Positions 26,246 to 35,116 are shown, counted from the stretch's first letter. The stretch is 64,000 bases of DNA from JAOAPG01 sp963791575 (GCA_963791575.1 CAWBSY010000004.1:62001-126000), one strand, 5' to 3'. Translations and numbers: made by a program. Notes: generated from the sequence alone by a model not told the origin.

Positions 26246-26809
26246 TTACGTCCCCTTCCGCAGCGCCACCGGCAGAAATGCATCAATTTCTTCATCACTG
26301 AAAGTAAATTCCCCCTTCTTCAAGGCGTCGGACGCCTTTGCGTAAGCCACATCGGATGTATTTGGGGCGAACTTGTACACGCAGGTCAGTTCTCGCGTGA
26401 GACTTTTCGAGTGATGCCTGAAGATCAGCAAGTGGAACAGATGCAATGTGACATCGCTCAATTAGTAACAGCAATTGCTCTCTGATCCACAACAGTTCCT
26501 TAGCGGCCGTCTGATGCTGGTTTTCCTTTCCCACCGGATCGAAATTAGCCTGCCAAAGCACGAACCCGTAGTTGCGGCCGACACAAGCGCTGTCAGCAGA
26601 AGCAGAACAAGTGGCTTGAGCACGGCTGAAACGATTGCGAATAGCGTGGTCAATGAAACCAGCCATACGTTGATGCGCCCCATGCCGCAGACCTTCTCGC
26701 CCTAGATTACGCGTTCCTTTTCGTGCGTTTTGTGGCTATATACGGCTCGGCCGTAGAGCTCCCTTGCAGTCGCCAGAATGTACGCGCGATCGCCCCATTC
26801 GCTACTCAT
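26246..26809 (-). pseudogene. SLATT-domain membrane effector, frameshifted
   Basis: Four successive frames rebuild a SLATT (SMODS/SLOG-associating two-TM effector) protein. The first gives ARELYGRAVYSHKTHEKE, the typical SLATT entry helix. The second gives INVWLVSLTTLFAIVSAV and LKPLVLLLLTALVSAATTG, the two membrane segments. The third gives LWQANFDPVGKENQHQTAAK and ELLWIREQLLLLIERCHIAS. The fourth gives LTRELTCVYKFAPNTSDVAY and FTFSDEEIDAFLPVALRKGT, the usual SLATT end. The ATG at 26807-26809 overlaps the CD-NTase stop by 8 bp (ATGAGTAG), showing an operon. Shifts lie near 26705, 26575 and 26405. In CBASS-like systems this protein would permeabilise the membrane on nucleotide binding. Confidence 0.75.
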
Positions 26810-27727
26810 GCCAGTGCCAGAAGTGATCGTAAGGCCAACAATCTCCCGCCGGGAATTGATATCCGAAAATCTTTTGCCATTCCTCAGCAGCGGCACATTC
26901 GTCGTCCTGGTGTTCATACTCGCAGGCCTTCAGAGCTCGATTGTATGCGCTCTCGCACTTGCTGACCCAGCCGTTTCCTAGATCGATCTGCTCGTCGGAG
27001 CCCGCAGGCGCTAACGCAACCGTTAACGTATCTCTCGATAAAAATCGAAAAAATCCCGAACCATCCAGTCGTACCAGAATAGGCTTTTGTCTCGGTAGAT
27101 CCACTGTTTGACGAACACACCGACAGCGACCTCCAGGCAGATCGATTTCATTTCGACCGAGCATTCGCGCTTCCATGCCTCGACCATTTGCAGCAGATGC
27201 GTTGCTTTCCCAGCACTTGCCATGTCGGCTGCCCTCAGATCCTCGAACGGCAGCGAGGGGGTTGGACTTCCACCACCGGCCCTCTCGTCGTTCGTGTCCG
27301 CGTCAGAAATGTTCGATCCTGAAAGGGAAATGCCGGCACCACTTCTATGTCGTATGTTGAGAACGGAGCGAGCACGACTTGCCCATCAGCCCGCAGATCG
27401 GTGTTCGGGAACCTATCCATTATGCCCGCTTCACTTCCTGAAGCAGTTGCGATTGTTTGTTTTTCCGGCCAGCGCGTCAACGCGCGTATACACATGCCAG
27501 GGGAGTAAAAACAGCATGTCTAGGTCGGACTGAGGGCGACAGGCTGTCCCCTTTCCGTAAGAGCCTACTTTGAGGTAACAGCCAGGATTAAACTCACCCT
27601 GGTAATAATTGTTCCACAAACATCGCGCAACGCGTTCAGCCTTACCTTCGGCGTCCGCTCGTTCGTCTGCAGTAAGAATAAGTTGTTTCAGGAAATCATC
27701 AAAATGCGGAATAACGTGATCCCACAA
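26802..27727 (-). pseudogene. CD-NTase (SMODS nucleotidyltransferase, CBASS-type), multiply frameshifted
   Basis: About seven frame changes, but the family pattern is continuous. HFDDFLKQLILTADERAD and ARCLWNNYYQGEFNPGCYLK lead to the catalytic VGSYGKGTACRPQSDLDMLF (GS...DxD). Then come VYTRVDALAG, NKQSQLLQEVK, DRFPNTDLRADGQVVLAPFS, TYDIEVVPAFPFQD (third acidic residue), GRWWKSNPL, DLRAADMASAGKATHLLQMV, EAWKREC, SLFWYDWMVRDFFDFYRE, IDLGNGWVSKCESAYNRALK and AEEWQKIFGYQFP, the standard C-terminal end. The intact enzyme would make a cyclic oligonucleotide on phage sensing. The only in-frame start seen is a TTG at 27727. Shifts near 27470, 27432, 27305, 27280, 27245, 27030 and 27005. Confidence 0.85.
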
Positions 27728-27827
27728 GGCGGCACCTCTCTCGCCGGGCGCCTCGTCATGTCCTCGTGGCTGGCACTTCGCAGGGCAGAATCGAAAGCAA
27801 TCCCTAAATGCGGCTTCTAGTTAGATT

Positions 27828-27843
27828 ATACCACAGGTGGTAT
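27828..27843. promoter_or_regulatory. Perfect palindrome upstream of the CD-NTase remnant
   Basis: ATACCACAGGTGGTAT has seven-base arms and a two-base centre, about 100 bases upstream of the CD-NTase start and facing the toxin-antitoxin operon on the other side. It has the look of an operator for a small dimeric regulator. Confidence 0.5.
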
Positions 27844-27985
27844 TTCAGCGCTCCTACTGTTCTATACAGAGTAGTGCCGTTGCAGTAAAACCTACGGAAG
27901 ACGGGACGTTTCCCATTTCAGGAAACAAGGCTGCGTTTTGGTAATAAACTTTGAATTCTTGTCTGTCTCTGAAGGTCTCCTCGAC

Positions 27986-28022
27986 ATGTACTTGACAACA
28001 TATGTCTTAAAGTACATACTAT
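27986..28022 (+). promoter_or_regulatory. Promoter with palindromic operator for the RelE/Xre toxin-antitoxin operon
   Basis: TTGACA at 27992-27997 and a -10-like CATACT or TACTAT at 28015-28022 form a promoter. It is covered by an inverted repeat with outer arms ATGTACTT (27986) and AAGTACAT (28010) and inner GACA/TGTC. This is the arrangement expected for autorepression by the toxin-antitoxin complex. Transcription would start at or near the GTG at 28026, suggesting a leaderless toxin message. Confidence 0.6.
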
Positions 28023-28025
28023 CCT

Positions 28026-28406
28026 GTGTCGTGGCAAGTATTGTTCCACGCCGAATTCGAGCCTGAATTTGATGCGCTTGACCAAGACGTTCAGGATGAG
28101 CTGCTGGCGCACGCAAATTTGTTGAAAGAATTTGGACCACTGCTCAAACGCCCTACTGCCGATACCCTTCACGGATCAAAGCACGACAACATGAAGGAGT
28201 TGAGGTTTAAGGCAGCAGACGGGGTTTGGCGAATAGCATTTGCCTTCGATCCTCAGCAAAAAGCTATATTGCTCGTCGGAGGAGACAAATCAGGTGGTAG
28301 TGAGAAACGTTTCTACCGACAACTTATTAAACAGGCAGACGCGAGGTTCGATAGACACCTCGCATTTCTAAAGGCGGAAGCATCCAAGCAGAAGGGGGCC
28401 AAGTAA
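28026..28406 (+). CDS. RelE/HigB-type toxin (phage Gp49-like)
   Basis: A 126-aa protein of the RelE/HigB superfamily (PF05973 type). It has WQVLFHAEFEPEFDALDQDV, then LLKEFGPLLKRPTADTLHGS, NMKELRFKAADGVWRIAFAF and ILLVGGDKSGGSEKRFYRQL. The KELRF...WR...F and GDKxG residues are the conserved fold and active-site positions of this mRNA-cleaving toxin group. Toxin-first order, with the antitoxin overlapping by one base, is normal for higBA-like pairs. The GTG start gives the conserved N-terminus. Confidence 0.88.
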   Translation: MSWQVLFHAEFEPEFDALDQDVQDELLAHANLLKEFGPLLKRPTADTLHGSKHDNMKELRFKAADGVWRIAFAFDPQQKAILLVGGDKSGGSEKRFYRQLIKQADARFDRHLAFLKAEASKQKGAK

Positions 28407-28762
28407 TGAAGACATTGGAGCAAAAACTTAATGAGATTAGTCCAGAGAGGCGGAAAAAGATTCGAGCTCGGACCCGCGAACTAGTTGCACGCGAAATGTC
28501 TCTACAAGAACTCAGACATGCGGTCAATAAAACTCAAAAGACCGTGGCACGTACGCTCAATATGGGCCAGGATGGAATCTCGCGTCTGGAGAAACGAAGT
28601 GACTTGTTGCTTTCCACTCTGCGGAACTATGTAGAGGCGGTTGGAGGAAGCCTAACCCTTGTAGCTCAATTTCCAGACAAAGAGCCGGTTGCGATCGGGG
28701 GATTAGGTGAAATAGTTCCCGCAGAAGAAAAACCTAAACGTCGCGCCGCTCACGCGAGATGA
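28406..28762 (+). CDS. Xre-family antitoxin
   Basis: A 118-aa helix-turn-helix protein that pairs with the upstream RelE-type toxin. The HTH is at about residues 32-70: MSLQELRHAVNKTQKTVART, then LNMGQDGISRLEKRSDLLLS, TLRNYVEAVGGSLTLVAQFP. The last segment is the usual Xre antitoxin dimer strand. It shares one base with the toxin stop, so expression is coupled, and it probably binds the palindrome at 27986-28017. The basic tail (KPKRRAAHAR) is likely flexible. Confidence 0.88.
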   Translation: MKTLEQKLNEISPERRKKIRARTRELVAREMSLQELRHAVNKTQKTVARTLNMGQDGISRLEKRSDLLLSTLRNYVEAVGGSLTLVAQFPDKEPVAIGGLGEIVPAEEKPKRRAAHAR

Positions 28763-28870
28763 AAGATCTGATCGATTCCTAAAAGAGGCTTTCCTCCTCG
28801 TCATTAGCGGGCACTTTCAAAGGTCTACCGAGCCTTTACTTGCCCTGCCGCGTTATACTGACTCTTAGCC

Positions 28871-30199
28871 ATGTCCGTCGAGCCCCAGAAAACTTTTTAC
28901 CTTGAGACTTTCGGCTGTCAGATGAATGTCCATGACTCCGAAAAGGTTGTCGGGACGCTTGTTTCCGAGGGCTACCGCCAGGTCGAAACCGTCGAAGAAG
29001 CCGGACTGGTTCTCTACAATACCTGCTCCATCCGCGACAAGGCCGAGCAGAAGGTCTTCAACCGCCTCAACGACTACAAGAAATTTCAGAAACAAGGCAA
29101 GAAGTTCGGCGTGCTCGGATGCGTGGCCCAACAAGAGGGCGAGAAGATTTTCGAGCGCGCGCCGTACGTGTCGCTGGTCGCCGGATCGGCGTCGTACCGC
29201 AACTTGCCGAAAATGTTGGTGCAAATCGAAGCAGGGAACAGCCGTGTCACCGGACTCGACGACCGCGAAACCGACGAATGTTTCGAGACGGAATTCACCT
29301 CGCGAACCAATCCTTATCGCGGATACATCACCATCATCGAAGGCTGCGACAAATTCTGCGCTTATTGCGTCGTGCCATACACGCGCGGCAAAGAACGCAG
29401 CCGGACATCGGAATCGGTTCTCGCCGAAGCCCGCCAGATGGCTGATCTGGGATATTCCGAAATCCAGTTGCTCGGCCAAAACGTAAATTCCTACAAAGAT
29501 CCGTCGGGCAAAAAAACATTCGCGGAATTGCTGGCAGCGGTCGGGGAAGTCAGCGGTATCAAGCGAGTGCGGTTCACAACATCGCATCCCAGAGATTTCG
29601 GACGAGACATCATCGAAGCCATAGACGCAGTCCCAACACTCTGCGATCACGTGCATCTTCCAGTGCAAAGCGGATCAACCCGCGTGCTGGATGCAATGCA
29701 GCGCCTGTACACTCGCGATCAATATCTGGAACGCGTGTCATGGATGAAAGCCGCGAAAAGGGAAATCAGCCTGACCAGCGACATGATCGTAGGTTTCCCC
29801 GGAGAAACAGAGCAAGACTTCGAGCAAACTCTTTCGTTACTTGAAGAAGTCGGCTTCGACGCAATCTTTGGCTTTAAGTATTCGCCGCGTCCAAACACGC
29901 CATCGTTAAAATTGGAAGACGCGATCCCCGACGAAGAGAAAGCGCGCCGCCTAAACGTATTGTTGGACAAGCAGCGCGACATCCAAAGAACCAGCTACCA
30001 GAGACACATCGGCAAAACAGTTGAAGTAATGGTAGAAGGGAAGAACGAAGCGCGTGCGCAATGGAACGGACGCACCACGCAAAACACAATCCTGAATTTC
30101 AAAGTCCCCGAAGGAGTAGAACCAGCAATGGGAAGCTACATCCAGGTGATGGTAACCGGAAGTTTCCCCAACAGCCTCCTGGGCGCAATGGTGGTATAA
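28871..30199 (+). CDS. miaB: tRNA-2-methylthio-N6-dimethylallyladenosine synthase (MiaB)
   Basis: A 442-aa radical-SAM methylthiotransferase that converts i6A37 to ms2i6A37 in tRNAs reading UNN codons. The N-terminal UPF0004 domain (TFGCQMNVHDSEKVVGTL; CSIRDKAEQKVFNRL; GCVAQQEGEKIFERAP) carries three Cys for the auxiliary cluster. The radical-SAM motif is EGCDKFCAYCVVPYTRGKER (CxxxCxxC). A TRAM domain (TVEVMVEGKNEARAQWNGRT) ends the protein. Length is normal. The bifunctional-nuclease gene follows 25 bp downstream, so both may be cotranscribed. Confidence 0.96.
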   Translation: MSVEPQKTFYLETFGCQMNVHDSEKVVGTLVSEGYRQVETVEEAGLVLYNTCSIRDKAEQKVFNRLNDYKKFQKQGKKFGVLGCVAQQEGEKIFERAPYVSLVAGSASYRNLPKMLVQIEAGNSRVTGLDDRETDECFETEFTSRTNPYRGYITIIEGCDKFCAYCVVPYTRGKERSRTSESVLAEARQMADLGYSEIQLLGQNVNSYKDPSGKKTFAELLAAVGEVSGIKRVRFTTSHPRDFGRDIIEAIDAVPTLCDHVHLPVQSGSTRVLDAMQRLYTRDQYLERVSWMKAAKREISLTSDMIVGFPGETEQDFEQTLSLLEEVGFDAIFGFKYSPRPNTPSLKLEDAIPDEEKARRLNVLLDKQRDIQRTSYQRHIGKTVEVMVEGKNEARAQWNGRTTQNTILNFKVPEGVEPAMGSYIQVMVTGSFPNSLLGAMVV

Positions 30200-30224
30200 G
30201 CGGAAGAAACAGCGGGAGAAAAAG

Positions 30225-30710
30225 ATGGAAGTAGAAATGAAAATCCGCGGCTTAATGATGGATCCGGTGACTAATATGCCTATTGTTATTCTCAAGGATT
30301 CGGGGAGCGATGCCGTGCTTCCGATTTGGGTGGGCATTTATGAGGCTAATGCTATTGCCCTTGAGATTGAGAAGGTGAGCACGCCGCGTCCTATGACTCA
30401 TGATTTGATTAAGAATGTTCTGGTCGGACTCGATACCAGCGTTCATAAAGTTGTTGTGACTGAACTGCGCGATGACACTTTCTATGCGGTGATTTGGATG
30501 GAGCGGGAGGGACGGATTGTTAGCATTGATTCGCGTCCTTCGGATGCTTTGGCTCTGGCGTTGCGCGTGGATTGTCCGATATTTGTGGAAGATGAAGTTT
30601 TGAAGAATTCCAAGCTGGCCACCAATGCCTCGGACCGCGTCAGCAGCGAGGAACTGCGTAAGTGGCTGGAAGGTTTGAATGATGAGGATATGGGTAGATA
30701 CAAGATGTAA
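30225..30710 (+). CDS. Bifunctional nuclease family protein (DUF151)
   Basis: A 161-aa protein of the BFN/DUF151 family. KIRGLMMDPVTNMPIVILKD, VLPIWVGIYEANAIALEIEK, RPMTHDLIKNVL and IVSIDSRPSDALALALRVDC are the standard conserved blocks. Homologues in plants and in Thermotoga are described as having DNase/RNase-like activity, though the bacterial role is unclear. The ribosome site GGGAGAAAAAG precedes ATG 30225. Close spacing to miaB suggests a shared transcript, as in many related genomes. Confidence 0.9.
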   Translation: MEVEMKIRGLMMDPVTNMPIVILKDSGSDAVLPIWVGIYEANAIALEIEKVSTPRPMTHDLIKNVLVGLDTSVHKVVVTELRDDTFYAVIWMEREGRIVSIDSRPSDALALALRVDCPIFVEDEVLKNSKLATNASDRVSSEELRKWLEGLNDEDMGRYKM

Positions 30711-30908
30711 GAGCTAGCAATGCCCGCCTGATATGAATCGCTAATCCCACCCTGTTAAAAATGCTACAGCTATAGTAGGCCGCTTACATGGGCGGCCCTC
30801 AAACCATGGTGGGCCGGTGTGCGTTATTACGCAGCGTTTGGCGCATCGTGCATACACAATGGCGCGTTTTGCATATCGAAGGGCTCTGTCTGCATCTAAA
30901 GTAGCTGC

Positions 30909-31967
30909 ATGTACAACGCGAAAGCTTATTCTGCTGCCAGTCCGAAATCGCCGCTCGCCTCCAATACGATCACGCGGCGCGACCCAACCGAAAACGATGT
31001 GCAGATCGAAATCCTGTTCTGCGGCATCTGCCACTCCGATCTTCACCAAGTCCGGGATGAGTGGAAGGAGGCGATGCCCACTGTCTACCCCTGCGTTCCC
31101 GGCCATGAAATAGTTGGCCGTGTAGCTAAGATTGGTTCCGCAGTCTCCAAGTTCAAGCCCGGCGATCTCGCCGCAGTGGGCTGCATGGTCGATTCCGATC
31201 GCACTTGCCCCGAGTGTCAGGCTGGCCTCGAGCAGTTTTGTCCCAATTTCACGTTAACTTACAACTTCCCCGACAAGCATCTGGGTGGCGTCACCTACGG
31301 CGGCTACTCCGACAGCATCGTGGTCGACCAGAGGTTCGTCCTGCGCGTCCCTTCAAATCTGGACCACGCCGGAGCTGCTCCTTTGCTCTGCGCCGGAATC
31401 ACAACTTATTCGCCGATGCGCCACTGGGGCGTCAGCAAGGGCAAGAAGGTTGGCGTTGTTGGACTCGGTGGACTCGGTCACATGGGCGTTAAGATTGCCC
31501 ATGCGTTCGGAGCGCACGTTGTAGTTTTCACGACTTCTCAAAATAAGAAGGATGACGCTCTCCGCCTCGGCGCGGACGAGGTCGTCATCTCGAAGAATGC
31601 GGACGAGATGCAAAAGCACGCTAGCAGCTTCGATTTCATTCTCGACGCTGTCTCTGCCGATCACGACATAAATGCTTACATCAACCTGTTGCGCCGCGAT
31701 GGCAACATCACCCTGGTGGGCGCGCCGGAAAAGCCTCTCGCGATTTCGGCGTTCGGCCTCATTATGGGCCGACGCAGCCTCTCTGGCTCGCCGATCGGCG
31801 GCATTGCCGAAACTCAGGAGATGCTCGACTTTTGCGGGAAGCACAACATCACCGCCGATGTCGAAGTCATCCCGATCCAAAAGGTCAACGAAGCGTACGA
31901 GAGACTGCTCAGGTCCGATGTGAAGTACCGCTTTTCCATCGATATGGCTTCTCTCAAGTCTGAGTAA
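30909..31967 (+). CDS. NAD(P)-dependent zinc alcohol dehydrogenase (YahK/CAD-like)
   Basis: A 352-aa medium-chain dehydrogenase of the cinnamyl-alcohol/YahK group. The catalytic zinc site is CGICHSDLHQVRDEW and PGHEIVGRV. The structural zinc loop is CPECQAGLEQFC. The cofactor fold is VGVVGLGGLGHMGVKIAHAF; the following HVVVFTTS with Ser/Thr suits NADP(H). QNKKDDALRLGADEVV is also typical. Such enzymes reduce broad aldehydes with NADPH. It lies just upstream of an aldo/keto reductase pseudogene, suggesting a former pair for carbonyl reduction. Confidence 0.92.
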   Translation: MYNAKAYSAASPKSPLASNTITRRDPTENDVQIEILFCGICHSDLHQVRDEWKEAMPTVYPCVPGHEIVGRVAKIGSAVSKFKPGDLAAVGCMVDSDRTCPECQAGLEQFCPNFTLTYNFPDKHLGGVTYGGYSDSIVVDQRFVLRVPSNLDHAGAAPLLCAGITTYSPMRHWGVSKGKKVGVVGLGGLGHMGVKIAHAFGAHVVVFTTSQNKKDDALRLGADEVVISKNADEMQKHASSFDFILDAVSADHDINAYINLLRRDGNITLVGAPEKPLAISAFGLIMGRRSLSGSPIGGIAETQEMLDFCGKHNITADVEVIPIQKVNEAYERLLRSDVKYRFSIDMASLKSE

Positions 31968-31996
31968 AGTGGCAACCGACCAGAGGAGAAAACAGA

Positions 31997-32922
31997 ATGA
32001 CGAAACAGATGAAACTTGGCGGAACGTTTACGCTTCCGTGCACCTCGATGACCTTGAACCGCATGGGCTATGGCGCGATGCAACTTGCCGGTCCGCAGGT
32101 GTGGGGACCGCCGCGTGATGTTGACGGTGCGATTGCTGTTCTGCGAGAGGCGGTCGCGGCCGGCGTGAATCATATCGATACCAGCGATTTTTACGGTCCG
32201 CATGTGACCAATCAGATTATCAAGCAGGCGCTCCATCCTTATCCGGATGGGCTGGTGATCGTCACCAAAGTGGGCGCTCGGCGGGGAGCAGACAAGTCGT
32301 GGCTCTCATGCGCTTTCGCGGCAGGAACTGATCGATGCCGTTCATGACAATCTCCGAAATCTCGGGCTCGACAGGCTGGATGTCGTCAACCTGCGGGTCG
32401 GAGGAGTGATGGGGCCATCGGAGGGATCGATCGAAGAACCGCTGACCGTGCTCGCCGAACTCAAGCGTCAGGGACTGATTCGTCATCTCGGTCTGAGCAA
32501 CGTCAGTCCGCGAGCAGTTGGCCGAGGCTCAGACGGATTACGGAGATCGTCTGCGTGCAGAACCTGTACAACGTGGCGCACCGGAACGATGATGCGCTTC
32601 ATCGATGACCTCGCGAAGCAGGGAATCGCGTATGTGCCGTTCTTCCCGCTGGGAGGATTCACGCCCTTACAGTCGTCGGCGCTCGACGCAGCAGCGGCAT
32701 CACTGCGAGTGACACCAATGCAGGTTGCGCTTGCTTGGCTTCTTGCAGCGCTCGCCTAACATCCTGCTGATCCCAGGTACATCCTCAGTTGCGCATCTTC
32801 GAGAGAATCTTGCGACTGCAACATTAGAACTTCCGCCGGAAATACTTAGCAAGCTCGACTCAATTGGGCGAGACCGCAGCGGTGACGGAGAAATGACTTC
32901 GTCCGTAGTTATTGCGACATAG
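31997..32922 (+). pseudogene. Aldo/keto reductase, multiply frameshifted
   Basis: Several frames combine into one AKR. It begins LNRMGYGAMQLAGPQVWGPP with NHIDTSDFYGPHVTNQIIKQ (catalytic Asp and Tyr) and VIVTKVGARRG (Lys). After a shift near 32318 comes QELIDAVHDNLRNLGLDRLD and VVNLRVGGVMGPSEGS. Shifts near 32510-32590 separate ITEIVCVQNLYNVAHRNDDA from IDDLAKQGIAYVPFFPLGG. Near 32740 the frame changes again to reach SPNILLIPGTSSVAHLRENL and the end at 32922. At least four indels mean no full protein. The gene follows the alcohol dehydrogenase by 30 bp. Confidence 0.85.
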
Positions 32923-33440
32923 GCGGTGAAGTTTTTTCGAATCCGTTATAGTCATCTTCTTGTCGCGTTCTTTGCGACGGGCGGGGATGTTGACCTTCCC
33001 GAACGTGCGATGGGGACATATGGGGTGCGCTACAACGGCTTGCAAATCGAAAACAGTGTTTTCGCACACATTGTTCGGTGAACGGTCGCCGCCTAAGCGT
33101 TGTATTTAAGTAGGCCAGCACTTCACTTTACATAATACCTGTTATCGGACATTGCATTCGTTGCTGCCATACACTTCTTGGTTTTTCCCGCTGTTTCCAA
33201 TACAGGCCCCCTCGGTATAGTTTCACATGATCAAATATCCAGGTTTGAAAGCCTAGTTGGACCCGGAGTAAAAAACGTAGAACCAGAATAGTGGCCCCTT
33301 CACGGGCCAGCATGCACACTCCGAGCAGATCAACACGGCGCTGAAGCGCAGCTCCACTTGTGGCCGTGGAGAGTTTAAAGTGTTTCGGCTCTCGCCGCCG
33401 AGGGCGCCCGCGCCATACTCGATTTCGCCGGATATCCAGT
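32923..33440. other. Intergenic region with a short hairpin and no supported gene
   Basis: Roughly 500 bases. At 32961-32979 TGTCGCGTTCTTTGCGACG is a small hairpin followed by GGCGGGGAT, resembling the REP-like elements. The remainder up to the L,D-transpeptidase stop shows no protein family in any frame. Confidence 0.4.
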
Positions 33441-33935
33441 TCAGGGCCGAATATCAATCGGAGTTCCGACACGGACCAATTTCCAAATCTCGTCCATCTC
33501 TTCGTTCGAGACTGCGATGCATCCGTCAGTCCAGTCATGCAGAGTGTGTGCCTTTCCCACGAAAGCGTACTCCTTAGGGAGGCCGTGCAGCATGATCTCA
33601 CCTCCGGGACTGAAGCCAAATTTCTTCGCTTGTGCCATGTCCTTTGGGTTTGGATAGGAGATGTGAAACGCTTTGTAGAAATTGCTGTTCGGATTTCGTG
33701 AATCCAGCACGTACGAACCCTCAGGAGTACGATGGTCTCCCTGCCGAATCTTTGGCCCGGTGGGTTCGCCACCGAGAGCAACCCGGTACGACCTCAACTC
33801 CCTTCCCCCTGAAATGAGTACCAGCTTGCGTTCGTGTTTGTAGACAACAAGTCGGTCCACATCGTTATTCGGCTTCCCACCGAGGGCGAAGGTGAAAGAC
33901 GTGAACAGGGCGATTGCTGGAATAAGAGTTCGCAT
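33441..33935 (-). CDS. Exported L,D-transpeptidase (YkuD/YafK type)
   Basis: A 164-aa protein with a signal peptide (MRTLIPAIALFTSFTFALGG) and a YkuD-type L,D-transpeptidase domain. RLVVYKHERKLVLISGG opens the domain; KIRQGDHRTPEGSYVLDSRN, MLHGLP and the catalytic HDWTDGCIAVSNEEMDEIW (His and nucleophilic Cys) complete it. These enzymes make 3-3 cross-links in peptidoglycan or attach proteins to it, outside the cytoplasmic membrane. The small size and YafK-like motif suggest a YafK/ErfK relative. The gene is monocistronic and divergent from the zinc-ribbon gene at 34039. Confidence 0.9.
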   Translation of the reverse strand: MRTLIPAIALFTSFTFALGGKPNNDVDRLVVYKHERKLVLISGGRELRSYRVALGGEPTGPKIRQGDHRTPEGSYVLDSRNPNSNFYKAFHISYPNPKDMAQAKKFGFSPGGEIMLHGLPKEYAFVGKAHTLHDWTDGCIAVSNEEMDEIWKLVRVGTPIDIRP

Positions 33936-34038
33936 TGGACTGGAATTCTATCGCTTATCAGCGGTGTAACATCACCATTGAACATTGACCGTGCGTGAAC
34001 GCCGACGCTTGATTGAGACCCGAGCAGGAAAGAGCAGA

Positions 34039-34353
34039 ATGTACTGCCCAAAATGCGGTGACATCTTGAAAGAAGAAGATGGCACCTTCACCTACGTGCG
34101 TGGAGACATGTCGCTGTCGCCGTACATGGCCGATCATCTGTATTCACGCTTTGTCAACACGACCGAGGAAGCGGAAGAGTTTCAATTCACCACAAATGGC
34201 TACAGTGTTGGCGGACGCTGGTTCTGCCCGGGGTGTGGGGTAGCAATGAGCGAAGAAACGCCGGGCGCGGTGCGGTGTCCTGATTGCAGACGCAATATCG
34301 GGAGCTTTCTGCGTGGCCTCATAGAGCTGCATCCTCACCGAGAGTCAAAATAA
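34039..34353 (+). CDS. Small zinc-ribbon protein
   Basis: A 104-aa protein with three CxxC pairs: MYCPKCGDIL at the start, WFCPGCGVAMSEE in the middle and RCPDCRRNIGSFLR near the end. These would build one or two zinc ribbons. The middle part (YVRGDMSLSPYMADHLYSRF) has no match I recognise. Start at 34039 follows AGGAAAGAG. Likely a small nucleic-acid- or protein-binding factor. Role unknown. Confidence 0.6.
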   Translation: MYCPKCGDILKEEDGTFTYVRGDMSLSPYMADHLYSRFVNTTEEAEEFQFTTNGYSVGGRWFCPGCGVAMSEETPGAVRCPDCRRNIGSFLRGLIELHPHRESK

Positions 34354-34504
34354 CTTATATAACATCGCCATTGCACCCGCTAAGTTTTGGTTTCCATCGC
34401 CTCTGACTTTCCTTACTTCTTCCCATTTGCTCAACCCCAGGAACCGGACTAGACTTGGCACGCTTCAATCAGTCACATACTTTGCTTCTCAAACTGGAGA
34501 CAAC

Positions 34505-34969
34505 ATGAAAACAAGATCAATAGTAATGACGATGGTGCTGTGCTTTGTTGGATTGGCTGCGAGTTTTGCTGAAAATCCGAACATGGGTACATGGAAGCTC
34601 AATGAAGCAAAATCCAAGCTCGCTGAAGGGATGATGAAGAACACGATGGTGGTTTACTCCGCTGACGGGGATAACATTAAAGCGGTCACGGACGGTATAG
34701 ATGGCAAGGGCAATCCCACGCACACCGAATGGACCGGCAAATTCGACGGCAAAGACTATCCTCTTTCGGGCGATCCCACTGCAGATGCGAGGTCATATAA
34801 AAAAGTCAACGAGCAAACCCTGGCCCTGGCTAATAAGAAGGATGGAAAGGTCACCACCAGCGGACGAATCGTAGTGTCGGCGGATGGAAAGACTCGTACG
34901 CTGACGGTAGCTGCCAAAGATTCAGCGGGCAAAAAGATTACAAGTACCGCAATATACGACAAGCAGTAG
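34505..34969 (+). CDS. Small exported hypothetical protein
   Basis: A 154-aa protein with a signal peptide (VMTMVLCFVGLAASFAE) followed by a beta-rich, Lys/Asp-rich domain: NMGTWKLNEAKSKLAEG, DGDNIKAVTDGIDGKGNPTH and GRIVVSADGKTRTLTVAAKD. The NxGTWKLNxxKS opening is common to a family of secreted proteins in Acidobacteria and Bacteroidetes with a lipocalin-like pattern. TGGAGAC precedes ATG 34505. No enzyme motif. Confidence 0.7.
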   Translation: MKTRSIVMTMVLCFVGLAASFAENPNMGTWKLNEAKSKLAEGMMKNTMVVYSADGDNIKAVTDGIDGKGNPTHTEWTGKFDGKDYPLSGDPTADARSYKKVNEQTLALANKKDGKVTTSGRIVVSADGKTRTLTVAAKDSAGKKITSTAIYDKQ

Positions 34970-35116
34970 ATAAGTTAAATCGAAAATCCCACGCGCTTCC
35001 CGCGATCTCCAGACTCGCATCATGCACGTTCATCCCGAGGGCGCGTGGGGTTATGAGTTAATCGCCTGTTAATGACAGTCAGACCCGAAAACTGCGGTTC
35101 CGCAGAACTGATTCAC

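Noticed and set aside
28865..29668. Antisense open frame over the 5' half of miaB
   Set aside because: Shadow of a strongly supported gene; no family resemblance.
33128..33440. Minus-strand open frame downstream of the L,D-transpeptidase
   Set aside because: No domain, composition not protein-like, and most of it runs antiparallel in another frame to known coding sequence.
34988..35049. CCCACGCGC/GCGCGTGGG inverted repeat after the exported hypothetical gene
   Set aside because: The loop is over 40 bases and no T-tract follows.
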